Origin: Warburgia ugandensis
Lineage: Eukaryota; Streptophyta; Magnoliopsida; Canellales; Canellaceae
Assembly: GCA_035236585.1 (NCBI GenBank)
Contig: CP141138.1
Location: 32,251,437-32,315,436, forward strand
Length of the DNA stretch: 64,000 bases
Reading direction: 5' to 3'
The notes beneath the pieces were generated by a model. The model saw only the letters and a program-made list of their open reading frames with translations. It had not been told where the DNA came from and made no database searches. The position numbers and the translations under genes are program-made. Shown here one piece after another: positions 54,301 through 62,711 of the stretch. Within the stretch, counting starts at the first letter, position 1; every line of letters begins with the position of its first letter.

Positions 54301-55035
54301 CACGAATGACTAAGTTTTGGAAGATCCTTCTGTACCATAAATCCACAATCCTCCACCCCATTGTTACCCAAACAATGGAAATCATGGAAAGTTGAGACCA
54401 ACTTTCATTTCCATCCATTTGGTGTCAACAATATACCCCCATTAAATATATATATATATGAACAGTTAATTAATGGGCACTGGAATGATATAAGGAATGA
54501 ACATGCTCCGTCATTAAATAGATAAACCTCTCTTTCTTTATGTATCAATCGGGAGCCTCACCTTCATAATAGTGTTTAGAAGAACACCCAAAAATATACT
54601 AAAATGTTCAAACAGTTGGTATTCCTGAACCCCTTTCTAGAAACATCACAATCTAAGAACCCCAAATTATCATAAGCCTACCGCAGCCATCAATCAAAAC
54701 ACCCAGAAAATATAATTGCCCAGTACGCATATACGTTTTGTAAGCCAGTTTAACAACAAAACTTGCTAACCTAATTTGTGCAATCGACTTCTTTCTCCTT
54801 TTTGTTAGACAAAAAAAGCTAGTAATGAAACGTGCAGTTTGAGTTTAAATGCGCGAAGCTGATTTTCATTGAGGAGAGATATTCGGAGCAATTAGAAAAA
54901 ACCAAAGCAGTAAAAAGGAGCCCAAGAACCCACCTCGTAATCTTCCATGCCCTCCGCTGCTCGCTCGCTCTCTCTCGTCACGAAATTACATACCTAGTAA
55001 AAAGGAGCCCAAGAACCCACCTCGTAATCTTCCAT
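33223..55035 (-). CDS. Predicted small plant protein, three coding exons (about 86 aa)
   Basis: I do not recognise this gene, but three short exons fit one minus-strand transcript. Exon 1 gives MEDYE, exon 2 starts [12 protein letters not shown] and ends RLHLMK, and exon 3 starts [13 protein letters not shown] and ends NALK before TGA. All junctions are GT-AG and phase 0: donors GAG/GTGGGT and AAG/GTAATA, acceptors TTTTTTCAG/ATT and CATTCAG/GAG. The product would be small and soluble, with a helical-looking first half and a Ser-rich, probably disordered tail; no signal peptide or membrane segment. Introns are about 3.9 and 17.5 kb, the second full of mobile DNA. The leader is GAGAGA/GCGAGC-rich, typical of plant 5' untranslated regions, with a weak GTATTATA box upstream. 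The gene model is inference; expression is unproven. Confidence 0.6.
33368..34740 (-). other. Intron 2, 3'-most stretch
   Basis: No recognisable gene or element. Ordinary AT-rich intron sequence upstream of the exon 3 acceptor. Confidence 0.4.
34741..34919 (+). mobile_element. Au-like tRNA-derived SINE, copy 1
   Basis: Starts GGGAGGGCGAGCCTTGGTGC and has a polymerase III A box TGGTGCAACGG and a B-box position GGTTTGGGGCA (decayed). The body contains GCAAGGTAAGGCTGCATAC, and it ends CGTGCACCAGGCTGCCCC. This is the characteristic layout of the angiosperm Au SINE. Length about 180 bp. It lies antisense to the host gene in intron 2. Confidence 0.8.
34920..37596. other. Intron 2 stretch without a recognised element
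   Basis: No gene. The part at about 36530-37220 is less AT-rich, has a pyrimidine tract (CTTTCCTTTCCCCTCTTCTT near 36950) and related GACTAGGCGTACCTAG-like pieces near its end. It could be an old LTR or other repeat, but I cannot define ends. Confidence 0.35.
37597..37766 (-). mobile_element. Au-like SINE, copy 2
   Basis: Minus-strand copy: GAAGGGGAGCCTTGGCACAA, A box TGGCACAACGG, B box AGTTCGAGGCG, body CTCTTGCAAAAATGTAAGAT, then CTTTGTGCTCTGCCCCTTCC. Both polymerase III boxes are close to consensus. The tail has diverged. Confidence 0.78.
37767..38695. other. Intron 2 stretch
   Basis: No gene recognised. It contains the hairpin at 38089-38112 and a C-rich tract at about 38322-38338. Confidence 0.35.
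38089..38112. repeat. Perfect 10-bp-stem hairpin
   Basis: GCACTGACCT, loop ATAC, then AGGTCAGTGC. A short, perfect inverted repeat with no known role here. Confidence 0.7.
38696..38773 (+). mobile_element. Au-like SINE, 3' half (copy 3)
   Basis: Only the 3' part is present: CTTTGTGGTCTGCCCCTTCC, then AGGACCCCGC and GAACTGGGCTGCCCCT. It matches the end of copies 1 and 4. The polymerase III boxes are absent, so this is a truncated copy. Confidence 0.65.
39090..39277 (+). mobile_element. Au-like SINE, copy 4
   Basis: A box TGGCACAATGG, B box GGTTCGAGGCG, then CTTGCAAAAGTGCAAGGTAA, ending TTTGTGCACTAGGTGCCCTT followed by a T-rich stretch. It is the best preserved of the four copies in this window. 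It lies antisense to the host gene in intron 2. Confidence 0.82.
39545..40880 (-). mobile_element. RTE-type LINE, 3' part
   Basis: Minus-strand remnant of a plant RTE LINE. Reverse transcriptase text includes [53 protein letters not shown] and [14 protein letters not shown] (the ADD active-site motif), all very typical of plant RTE. Downstream (39545-40255) is the decayed C-terminal region. The 3' end reads GTAGCTGACCCCTAATCATG followed by GATGATGTTGATGAT, the usual RTE tail of short TTG/ATG repeats. The element is 5'-truncated and broken by frameshifts. Confidence 0.85.
41010..42010 (+). pseudogene. hAT-superfamily transposase relic
   Basis: Scattered plus-strand pieces resemble a plant hAT transposase C-terminal half: [20 protein letters not shown] near 41095-41170, [16 protein letters not shown] near 41200-41245, and [11 protein letters not shown] near 41715-41750, which recalls the SSxxxERNWS dimerisation block. 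ETFSTSIKN follows, where LVFVHTNLRL is usual. Several stops and frameshifts intervene, and no terminal repeats were found. Confidence 0.55.
42011..43440. other. Intron 2 stretch
   Basis: About 1.4 kb without a recognised gene or element. Confidence 0.35.
43441..44555 (-). repeat. 3' LTR of the chromovirus-like element
   Basis: Starts TGACACC and ends CCCACATCA on the plus strand, and aligns with 49273-50349. The adjoining CTGGGGAGAT on the minus strand is the polypurine tract. A pol-end reading frame runs over the tract into the LTR, a layout known in this group. Confidence 0.85.
44556..46600 (-). pseudogene. Chromovirus-like pol region (fossil)
   Basis: Remnants in minus-strand order: reverse transcriptase with [12 protein letters not shown] and the YFDDIL active-site block near 46180-46300, RNase H text near 45600-45750, integrase core text ([10 protein letters not shown] where TDGQTEVVN is usual) near 45090-45180, and the integrase C-terminal GDLVWVHLR near 44770-44790. 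Part of a broken element. Confidence 0.75.
47190..48274. mobile_element. hAT-type non-autonomous element nested in the chromovirus gag
   Basis: A 1,085-bp insert with 17-bp terminal inverted repeats (CTATGTArTTAAAGGCG at both ends) and a perfect 8-bp target duplication GTTTGGAC at 47182-47189 and 48275-48282. The 8-bp duplication is the hAT hallmark. Subterminal parts are rich in GCGCCTAGGCGC-like palindromes, and the interior is AT-rich with tandem pieces (ATATATAGCTTnCCCATGCTTG appears repeatedly at about 47770-48120). It has no transposase. It interrupts the gag knuckle region of the host element, so it is younger than that element. Confidence 0.9.
48275..49260 (-). pseudogene. Chromovirus-like gag region (fossil)
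   Basis: Contains a CCHC zinc knuckle, [15 protein letters not shown], at about 48285-48335, preceded in element order by a gag-like region (about 49200-48400). Part of a broken element. Confidence 0.75.
49261..49272 (-). other. Initiator-Met-type primer-binding site
   Basis: The 5' LTR end GGTGTCA is followed on the minus strand by ATTTGGTATCATAGC. TGGTATCAkAGC is the complement of the initiator tRNA-Met 3' end. Confidence 0.8.
49273..50349 (-). repeat. 5' LTR of the chromovirus-like element
   Basis: 1,077 bp, TGACACC to CCCATGTCA on the plus strand, homologous throughout to 43441-44555 with substitutions and small indels. Flanking five-mers (ACTGA, GATGA) agree only partly, so the target duplication is not secure. 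Confidence 0.85.
50350..50899 (-). other. Intron 2, 5'-most stretch
   Basis: Unique-looking AT-rich sequence next to the exon 2 donor. No element recognised. Confidence 0.4.
50900..51013 (-). CDS. Host gene exon 2
   Basis: 114 bp, exactly 38 codons, open throughout, between a pyrimidine-rich acceptor (ATTATTTTTTCAG) and donor AAG/GTAATA. It encodes [20 protein letters not shown] followed by [18 protein letters not shown]. It is the most convincing protein-like exon of the gene. Confidence 0.65.
51014..54908 (-). other. Intron 1 of the host gene
   Basis: About 3.9 kb up to the nearer exon 1 copy, whose coding bases are at 54934-54948. I recognise no mobile element in it, in contrast to intron 2. 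Some minus-strand frames (52055-52264, 53083-53274, 53531-53764) look protein-like in places but match nothing I know. Confidence 0.45.
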
Positions 55036-55082
55036 GCCCTCCGCTGCTCGCTCGCTCTCTCTCGTCACGAAATTACATACCT
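54909..55082 (-). repeat. 87-bp tandem duplication containing host gene exon 1
   Basis: Two identical-looking 87-bp units, 54909-54995 and 54996-55082. Each holds a GAGAGAGAGCGAGCGAGCAG leader, ATGGAAGATTACGAG (MEDYE) and the donor GTGGGT. The start codons are at 54948-54946 and 55035-55033 (minus). If the upstream donor is not used, the upstream start gives a 13-codon frame that ends at TAG before the second copy. Confidence 0.9.
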
Positions 55083-55460
55083 ATAATACTTTATTACTTC
55101 AAGTTCCTAAAAAATAATTGTTGTGAAACTATTTGCTTAAGTTGCACTTTAGTCCTTCTCTTAAGTTTTTGTAAATAGAATTAAGGGTAGAACCCATAAA
55201 TAATAGCTTATTTTTTCTCAAAAATGAGAAGTACACTTTAGTCTCTAAAACTGTTCACCGGTGACACTAGTCCTTAAAGTTTCAAAAAAATAACACTTTA
55301 GTTTCAAAAATTATTCACTATGATACTTTAGTCCTTAAAGTTACAAAAAAAAAGAGTTTAGTTTCAAGGTTAAAATGATGCTTGTGGCACCCAATCATCA
55401 ATTTCACTAAGGAAAAGTTAACAAAAAGACCAAAGTGCAACCCAAAATAATAGTTCCAAG
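55083..55460. other. Upstream region with short tandem subrepeats
   Basis: Upstream of exon 1 (minus strand), so it should contain the promoter. It is dominated by diverged subrepeats of about 60 bp built on CACTTTAGTCyTTAAAGTTt (about 55240-55370). Similar text in reverse (GGGACTAAAGTG) occurs at 56310-56330, beyond the nested hAT-type element. Confidence 0.5.
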
Positions 55461-56252
55461 TAGGCCTGGCAACTCTGGACTCTGGTTGGTGGGCCGTGTT
55501 CGTGTCATGTAGAGACTAACACATTACAGTATATGGGTCGACACGAACACGACCTGCTTAATAATTGTGTCAAAAACTTATGACTCGAACACGACACGAT
55601 TATTAAATGAGTCGACACAACACGACAAGACTCATATAACACGATTAAATGAGGAAGTTGGTTTTTCAAAAACCATAAAAATAGAGGAGGATTTTTGAAA
55701 ACCCGTCCTATATTGATGGTTTTCAGAAGTCATAAATATATGGGACAAGTTTTCAAAACTCATCCTATATTCCTATAAGAGTATAGGACAGTTTTTGAAA
55801 ACCTTTCCTATATTGAAGGTTTTTAAAAAAATCATAATAATATAGGACCGGTTTTAAAAAATTGTCCATAAGAATATAGGATCGGTTTTCAAAAATCATC
55901 CTATATGACAGTTTTTGAAAACCATCCTATATTAATGGTTTTTTAAAAATCGTAAAAATATAGGACGGGTTTTCAAAAACCGTCCTATATTACTTTAGTA
56001 ATATAAGACTATTTTTGAAAAACTGTCTTATATTACTTTAATAGGTGTCGGGTCAACATGACGAATTAATAGGTCGCGAGTCAAACAAGTCAATACGACG
56101 AGTCAGCATTGATTGACCCGAATACAACACAATTTTTGGCGTGTTATTTTCAGGTTAACCCGAAAATGACACGAACACGATAAGGCTTGACCCTAACCTC
56201 TATGTCAAGTTCAAGTCGTGTTATTGTGTCGTGTCATATTTTGCCACCCCTA
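55461..56252. mobile_element. hAT-type non-autonomous element with hairpin-rich interior
   Basis: 792 bp with short inverted ends (TAGGCCTGGCAA and TTGCCACCCCTA, the TAGGGGTGGCAA type) and an 8-bp target duplication with one mismatch: GTTCCAAG at 55453-55460, GTTCCAGG at 56253-56260. Subterminal parts repeat GACACGAACACGA. The core (about 55650-56040) is a series of hairpins built on ATAGGACGGnTTTCAAAA and its complement. It has no coding capacity. Confidence 0.85.
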
Positions 56253-56703
56253 GTTCCAGGGACAACTATTTTTCTAGAGCTTTAAGAACTAAAGTTTCAT
56301 AAGTGGATATTTTAAGGGACTAAAGTGTACTTTTCTCTATACTATCCGAGTCTCAATAGGTGTATATACTTCTACACGCTTTAGTCCCTGAAACTTTCTT
56401 CTATACATTTAAGCAATTCATCATATTTGGAATGGCTTAGATGGACTATAGATCAAATTTCATATTCATCGAATGCTTTTTGCCTTTTTTTTATGATAAA
56501 AATATTACCCTTTATTTTTCTTAGTGTTTTCAAAGACCTAAACTGAGTACCTAGGATTATCTAAATACATTTATTTACACAAGGTTGCCTACTTTTAGGA
56601 TGAACAATATGATGAACGACTTAGATCTATAAAAGAATTCATCATGCATGCATGAGAAAGGGAAGGCATAGAATTCTTCTCCCTCTTTAAGGCATGTATG
56701 TGT
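56253..56703. other. Unassigned stretch
   Basis: Begins with the GGGACTAAAGTG-type repeat described upstream, then AT-rich DNA with no recognised feature up to the LTR of A3. Confidence 0.4.
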
Positions 56704-58267
56704 TGTTGATTTTTAAGTTAAACGTGCAAGTGTACGAATTGGTTGTAATAGTTCACGCAATGGAGGTCGATCCTAGAGGAATTGAATGAATTTGTGAGAT
56801 TAGTGGGTCCTTTTAAATTACTTAACCCAATCAAAGATAGTAAGATTTTATCCTAAACTAAGAATGGTAACTAATCATAAATGTAACACATGAAATATGG
56901 AAGTATGCTAAAAGTACAACATGCTAAACTTAGAAACTTACCTAAAAACATACTTTTTAATAAATTAGAAACTTTCTAAAATTAAAATTGGAAACTTCCT
57001 AACTCTAAACTAAGATGCAAACCATGAATTAACTACTACTGCACTATGATTTAGCAAGCAAATAAAAAAAGAATCTAAAGGGAATTCAACCTAGTAGATG
57101 ATTCATGAATGGTGTACATGGACTAAAATTAATGGACCTACAACTAACTATCAAGCAATCTAATAAACACACAACTTAAAAACTTAATTAATTTCCTAAA
57201 GAATCATTCAAACTAGTAGTAAACAATGTTAACAATTAAGCATCAATAAGATAATCTTTCTATGTTGCTGAAAATTCCATCAACATGCTGTTTTCAATTT
57301 CCAAGTAATCAACATATAAAAGCATGACTTCATATGCATTAAAACATTCAATTCAATAGCTCTTAGCTACTAGAAATAAGTATAAACTAGAACTTAAATC
57401 GCTTCCATTGAAACAGTACCAATTACATCAAAAAAGTTGAATGCGTAATACATAGCCATGAGGCTAGAATTGCATTCAATTCAAGAATATGAAATCTACT
57501 CTAAACATCCACTGCAACATACTCTTATGGTTGTAAACTCAAGTAGACTGGTATCCCAAGAGAGAATTTGAGAGAAAAGATACTATATGTGTTGAACTAA
57601 TCAAGGAAAGTAACTCTTAAACAAGATGGAGCTAAAGAAGTAATAAATTGTGAATCAAAGGGGAAGATCAGCAATCCAAGTTTCCTCTTGTCTTGGTTGC
57701 CACTACCAGATAAGAGCAAGCTTGAATCCTTGATAAAAGAGCAAGAAAGTAATAGCAAGTTTTTAAGGTAAAAGCAAAGAAAGATAGGAAAGGAAAAGTG
57801 AAAGCAATGTAGAGAACAAAGTACTAACCTAATCTTCTTGAAAGTAAGACAAGGAAAACAACTCCAAGGAAGAGATCTAGGGCTGGTACAAACAAGGAAA
57901 AAGACATACCTTCAAAAGGGAAGAGTGCAAGGGTGGAGAAGATGGGTTGCTCCAAAGGGGAAGTCATTGAGAGTTGTAGGAGAAAGGAGGGAAGAGTGGA
58001 GATGCCACCTTCCTAGGAGGGGGTATTCTCCCCTTCTCCAATATGTTATTCCATGTGAAAATCCTCCTCTTTTGTATGTTTTGATGCTATCTAAAGGAAA
58101 CCTCAAGGGAGAGGTGAGTTAGCAAGGAGAGATTGGATAACTAAGAGGGATCTAAGGTGGGGACAAGATGGCAACAAAGTGGGACAAGGTGGGAGATGAC
58201 ATTGTTCTTTTAGGAGGTGGCATAACCCCCTTGTAAAAATAGTAAGAAGGTTTGGAAAATTAGAAAG

Positions 58268-58271
<4 letters not shown>

Positions 58272-58340
<69 letters not shown>
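58272..58340. repeat. (GA)n microsatellite
   Basis: About 34 GA units inside the A3 LTR. Confidence 0.97.
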
Positions 58341-58342
<2 letters not shown>

Positions 58343-58785
58343 GGTTTCCTAAGAAGATGTGGATTGGTTGGATAGGTTAGGTGGCACTCTAGGATTGGTT
58401 GGCTGGTTGAAATGGGAGTTTAGGAAGGTGGGACTCCTTGGTGGGAAAGTGCAAAATTCGTAGTGGTTTTGTATTGTGAAGTGGAAACTAAGAAAAGAAA
58501 ATTGAGAAAAACATGGATAAAAAGAAAAGAAAAAGTGTGTTCTTTCTATTGGTCCACATGCTACCTTACCCAAGTGGATTTTCCCTCTAATATCTTCATA
58601 GTAACCCTTAGCATCCGATAGATATTTCTTTAGATTTCCCTCCAATTATAGTCTTCCTTATAGCTTGGATATGTGACTTGATGACTTGCTTTGAGAGCTA
58701 ATTTGGCTTACTTTGGTGGCTTAATCCGTTGGCTTTGATGGCTGGCTATGCTCCTTAGCTTGTCACCTTCTTCATCGCTTGTATA

Positions 58786-59252
58786 TGTAGCAACCCCAAA
58801 TTTTGTAAATAATATTCTTGGCATTATTATGTGAAATTAGAAATTTTAACCTAAAGAAAATAAATTTTATAGAAATGAAAATTTGAGTGGAAACATGAAT
58901 ATTTGGAATATACTCAAAAAATAGAGTCAAACGACATCAAAAACACTAAAATTAGAGTTTGGATGAATTTCACCCTAAAATTTTACTATTCCATGAGCAG
59001 GTTATGAGTTTTTAAGGAGTATATCTTTTTATAGAAGTATAATTTGGAACTAAGACTAAAACCATTAGAGAGTACTCAAAAAATAGAATCCAACGAGCCA
59101 AAGAATGCTAAAAACAGAATTTGGATGAGGAAGTTATGGGCCTTTTTAGATAGGGGCAATATGGTAATTAAAAGATAAAAAAAACAAAACTTAATGGAAG
59201 GGGGCCAAATTGATATTGGCACCCCCCTCACATTGCAAACCAGACAAAATGT

Positions 59253-59348
<96 letters not shown>

Positions 59349-62261
59349 TTGACCCGTCACCATTGACGGCTTCGCGCCCAACGCTACAGCTTGAGCTCAA
59401 CTCATCGGCTACCAATGAAACCCTCCTCCTCGGACTGGTAGAAGAAAATCCCCTTCTCTGGCATCTTTCCAACTCCCAAACCCTTTGCTCTCCAACTTCT
59501 CAGAGCAAATCTATGGTAGATCTATGTTTTTCGGCGACTTCTCTCCCACCTAATTTCCCTGGTTCCTTTCATCTTTGGTGAACTTCTTCTCTGGTTCCCA
59601 TTCCTTTTCTGTAACAACCCCGTTCAGACGTGCCCAGATCCTTCCCCATCTCCTCCATATACCAAAACCAAGATTAGATTCTTGAGGCATGGCCAGGCCA
59701 TGAACGGCGAGCGTGCTCAAACCTCGACCACTTGAATTTTTACCTTTTCCCTCTTATCTTCTGCAATGCACAACATGGCCAAGCCTCTAGGCCAGCCAGC
59801 TGGTGTACCTAGACGGTCTCTATAGTCTCCCTCTTTGTGATTTGCTCTCTATCGGGTCCAAGCAGAGGAACCCGATGATCACTAGTGACTAGCATCGAGT
59901 TCTTACCACCCACTTGCATTTTTTGGTGGCTGGGATTGGACGGTGCCCAGTTTGGCCACTACCCGCCACCACCTCCATCATCCCTGCCATTGTCCCCTGC
60001 ATTTCCTTATCACTAGCACAACCCAGTTTAACCTTGACCTTCAAACCTATATTCGGAGCAATCCAGGAGGAGTTTTGGAAATTTGAGAGTACCCTCATGA
60101 TCCTTGTGATGTGAGGAACAAAACACATCTTCCCAAATATCTATCCGGGAAGATCCAACCATTGAATTTACCCGACCATTGCTCGAGGGTCAGATCATCT
60201 GGTTTGTGATGATCTGACTTTGTTTTTCAAATCCAAATAGGCTACCATGACCATTAAGAAGTGTAGATCAAGAATTTGATGAGAAATTTAGGATCAAAAG
60301 CTCGATGAGAGAAGATTTCATTGATCTTGATTAATGGCCGAGATCAATCAAGGATCCAAGTAAGGAAATTGATTAAGCTCTATGATCTTGGTCAATTCTG
60401 CTTATTCAATTAAACCATTCAGTTAGAAATTACTGATTGATTACTTGATCTAGCAAATTCAGGTGAAGAACAAGGACTAGATTAATATGGATATATGAGA
60501 CTTTGCAAGCATCGTCGATCAGCTAGTGGGAAATGGATAAACTAGCTACATGATGTAGGTGGAGAATTAAGAAAGCATGTCTTAATAGTAAGATGCATGT
60601 TTTTAAACATGATCTTATTCTTATGATAGATATTATGTCATTTAAATTGTGCATTTCATATGATATACGATGATGAAAAATGTTTACTTGTGAATGATGA
60701 AAATTTGTGATTTGAAATGCTACATGAATGACATGCTTATAATTGAAGCCTACTAAATGATATAAAAGGATACATATGATCTGTTCTTAAAAAATATCAT
60801 AGTTATTATTGTGATAAAAAGACATTTATGGTACATGGGTACCATTACATCATATGTGATGTATGAGTTTAGGATTTTACATTACATCCTTGGTGGGCGA
60901 TCACCTAATAAGCAAGGATGTTATGATTATTATGAGATATTCATATATATTATGGACAGGTAAGATGCTTGTATATTATTATTTTACATCCAGGCATGGT
61001 GGCTTGAGACTTTTGATTTAGACAGGCACAAGCCTGGGGATGCTATGTTAGGAGAATTGTAGGGTTTGGCCACCTGCTCTCTGAAATTTATTATATGATG
61101 GATACCATGCCCAATGAGAGGCTAAATGTCAGGTGGGGTAATCATGGGAAGGCCACCACTGTGATAGCCATGGTTCCCCCCATGCAAACATGGATTTTGT
61201 TATTTTCACAGTTAGTATCAGTGGATTATTATGCAGTTATCCAGGCGCGCTGTACTGATTTAGACTACGGCACAGTAGTCCTTGTATTTGATGAGATGCC
61301 TATTATGATGATGGCATGATGGATGCCTTTTATGATGTTACGAGTAGCGGCTAGAGTATTATAAACCCCGTAGGTATGATTTTGAGACCCAATATAGTCT
61401 AGGAATGTAGGTTGTAAAGCCTATGGATTATGTTCATCACTTTGTATGACTTTTAATGATTTTAATATATATATATATATAGAAATGTTATAGACCTATA
61501 TGTATACATTGGAGAGCATAGTTTCATAAAAGTTTTCGTATGGGGAAAGTGAATGGGTAGATATATTATGCAAAGTATGGTTCATGGAATTGGAGTATGG
61601 TATCATATGAAAAAAGATAATGATAAATATTTAAAATACCAATGGATTATATATATATATATATATATCATGTAAAGTGTAATCTCTAAAGTGGGATTAT
61701 TATATTCATATGATGAAAAAGAATTATAAATAGCTACTTTATCAATGGCTTGTAGATAATTGAATATTTTAATTGATGTAAAATTCTTAATTCATATGTA
61801 ATTAACATATTTTTCTTAACTCTCCCCTACCAAGCATAACTTGCTAAGATATTGTAAATGTTTTATGTTTACAATATCTTAGATATAGACAGACAAGAAA
61901 AGACATACACAAGTAAGAGGAGTTCAACAGCCATACTTCTGAGCTCATGTATATATTTTGCTAAAGTTTTTGTGTTGTGTAGCTAGTTATTTGGATTATG
62001 CTGCTTAGACATTTAATATAATGATTATAGGGGCTGTGTATGTGAACCACTGGATGGGTCCTCTTATTTCATAAAATGCATGTCTATCTTATATAAAAAC
62101 TATATTATGTATAATATGGGGGTTGAGGTGACATTCAGGTTTTTGAAAAAATGAATTTCAAAGACAACTATCTTTCACTATTTTTTAAATTTAAAATTAG
62201 AGGGATGCTACCTTTTGAAAATAAACGCAAAATTTTTTTGGGAAAAACCTAGGGTATCATA
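58786..62261 (+). mobile_element. Del/Tekay-like solo LTR nested in A3
   Basis: 3,476 bp starting TGTAGCAACCCCAAATTTTG and ending GGGTATCATA, with a perfect 5-bp target duplication GTATA at 58781-58785 and 62262-62266. The start matches the TGTAACACCCC-type start of Del/Tekay LTRs, the end is a decayed GGTGTTACA-type end, and the length suits that group. The block GGTGGGGTAATCATGGGAAG..GCCACCACTGTG near 61130-61165 is also of the kind I associate with Del LTRs. No interior or second LTR is present, so recombination between the LTRs probably left it solo. Confidence 0.8.
59257..59344. repeat. (CT)n microsatellite
   Basis: About 44 CT units, 470 bp into the solo LTR. The GA tract in the related LTR at 4971 lies at a similar distance (about 485 bp) from its start, but on the other strand. 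Confidence 0.97.
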
Positions 62262-62711
62262 GTATATGGTTAGGTGGTTGGTGTGAATCCCATTCAAAGG
62301 TGATGGACTTGACATTGCCCCTGCTTCAAGCACCTTTGGCTCTCTAATTCCATCTTTTGCATGCCTTAAGGTGATTTTGATTCTTGATCTCATGTTAGAT
62401 TGATGACATTTAGGCCTTGACTCAATCTTTTGATTATGATCTTTAATTTCCCTCTCAATCAATCTAGGCCATTGGATCACCATTTCCCTTCCTACAAAAA
62501 GTGAAAACTTTAATTAAATCTTAATAAAATATTATTATTCATATATTTATCCTAAAATAGCCTCTAAACCTACAAAATATCAAATTTTTGAGTCATTAGG
62601 TTCAACATGCATGTGGTATAATTTTTGGCCAAAAACCCTAATTTAACCCTATAAGTTATAACACATGGGTAACTATTTAGGTGGTTTTAGTACAAAATTA
62701 GACACTTATCA

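Larger units (their letters stand above)
56704..62711 (-). repeat. 3' LTR of element A3 (interrupted)
   Basis: TGTTGATTT at the low end and GACACTTATCA at the high end. Without the nested 3,476-bp LTR and its 5-bp duplication, it is about 2.5 kb, in the range of Athila LTRs. Confidence 0.8.

Noticed and set aside
54832-55086. Plus-strand frame with a repeated [20 protein letters not shown] segment
   Set aside because: The repeat is the 87-bp DNA duplication read on the wrong strand. The minus strand explains it better as leader, start codon and splice donor.
55690-56040. Regularly spaced repeats as a CRISPR-like array
   Set aside because: The units are variable inverted repeats inside a plant hAT-type element, with no constant-length spacers.
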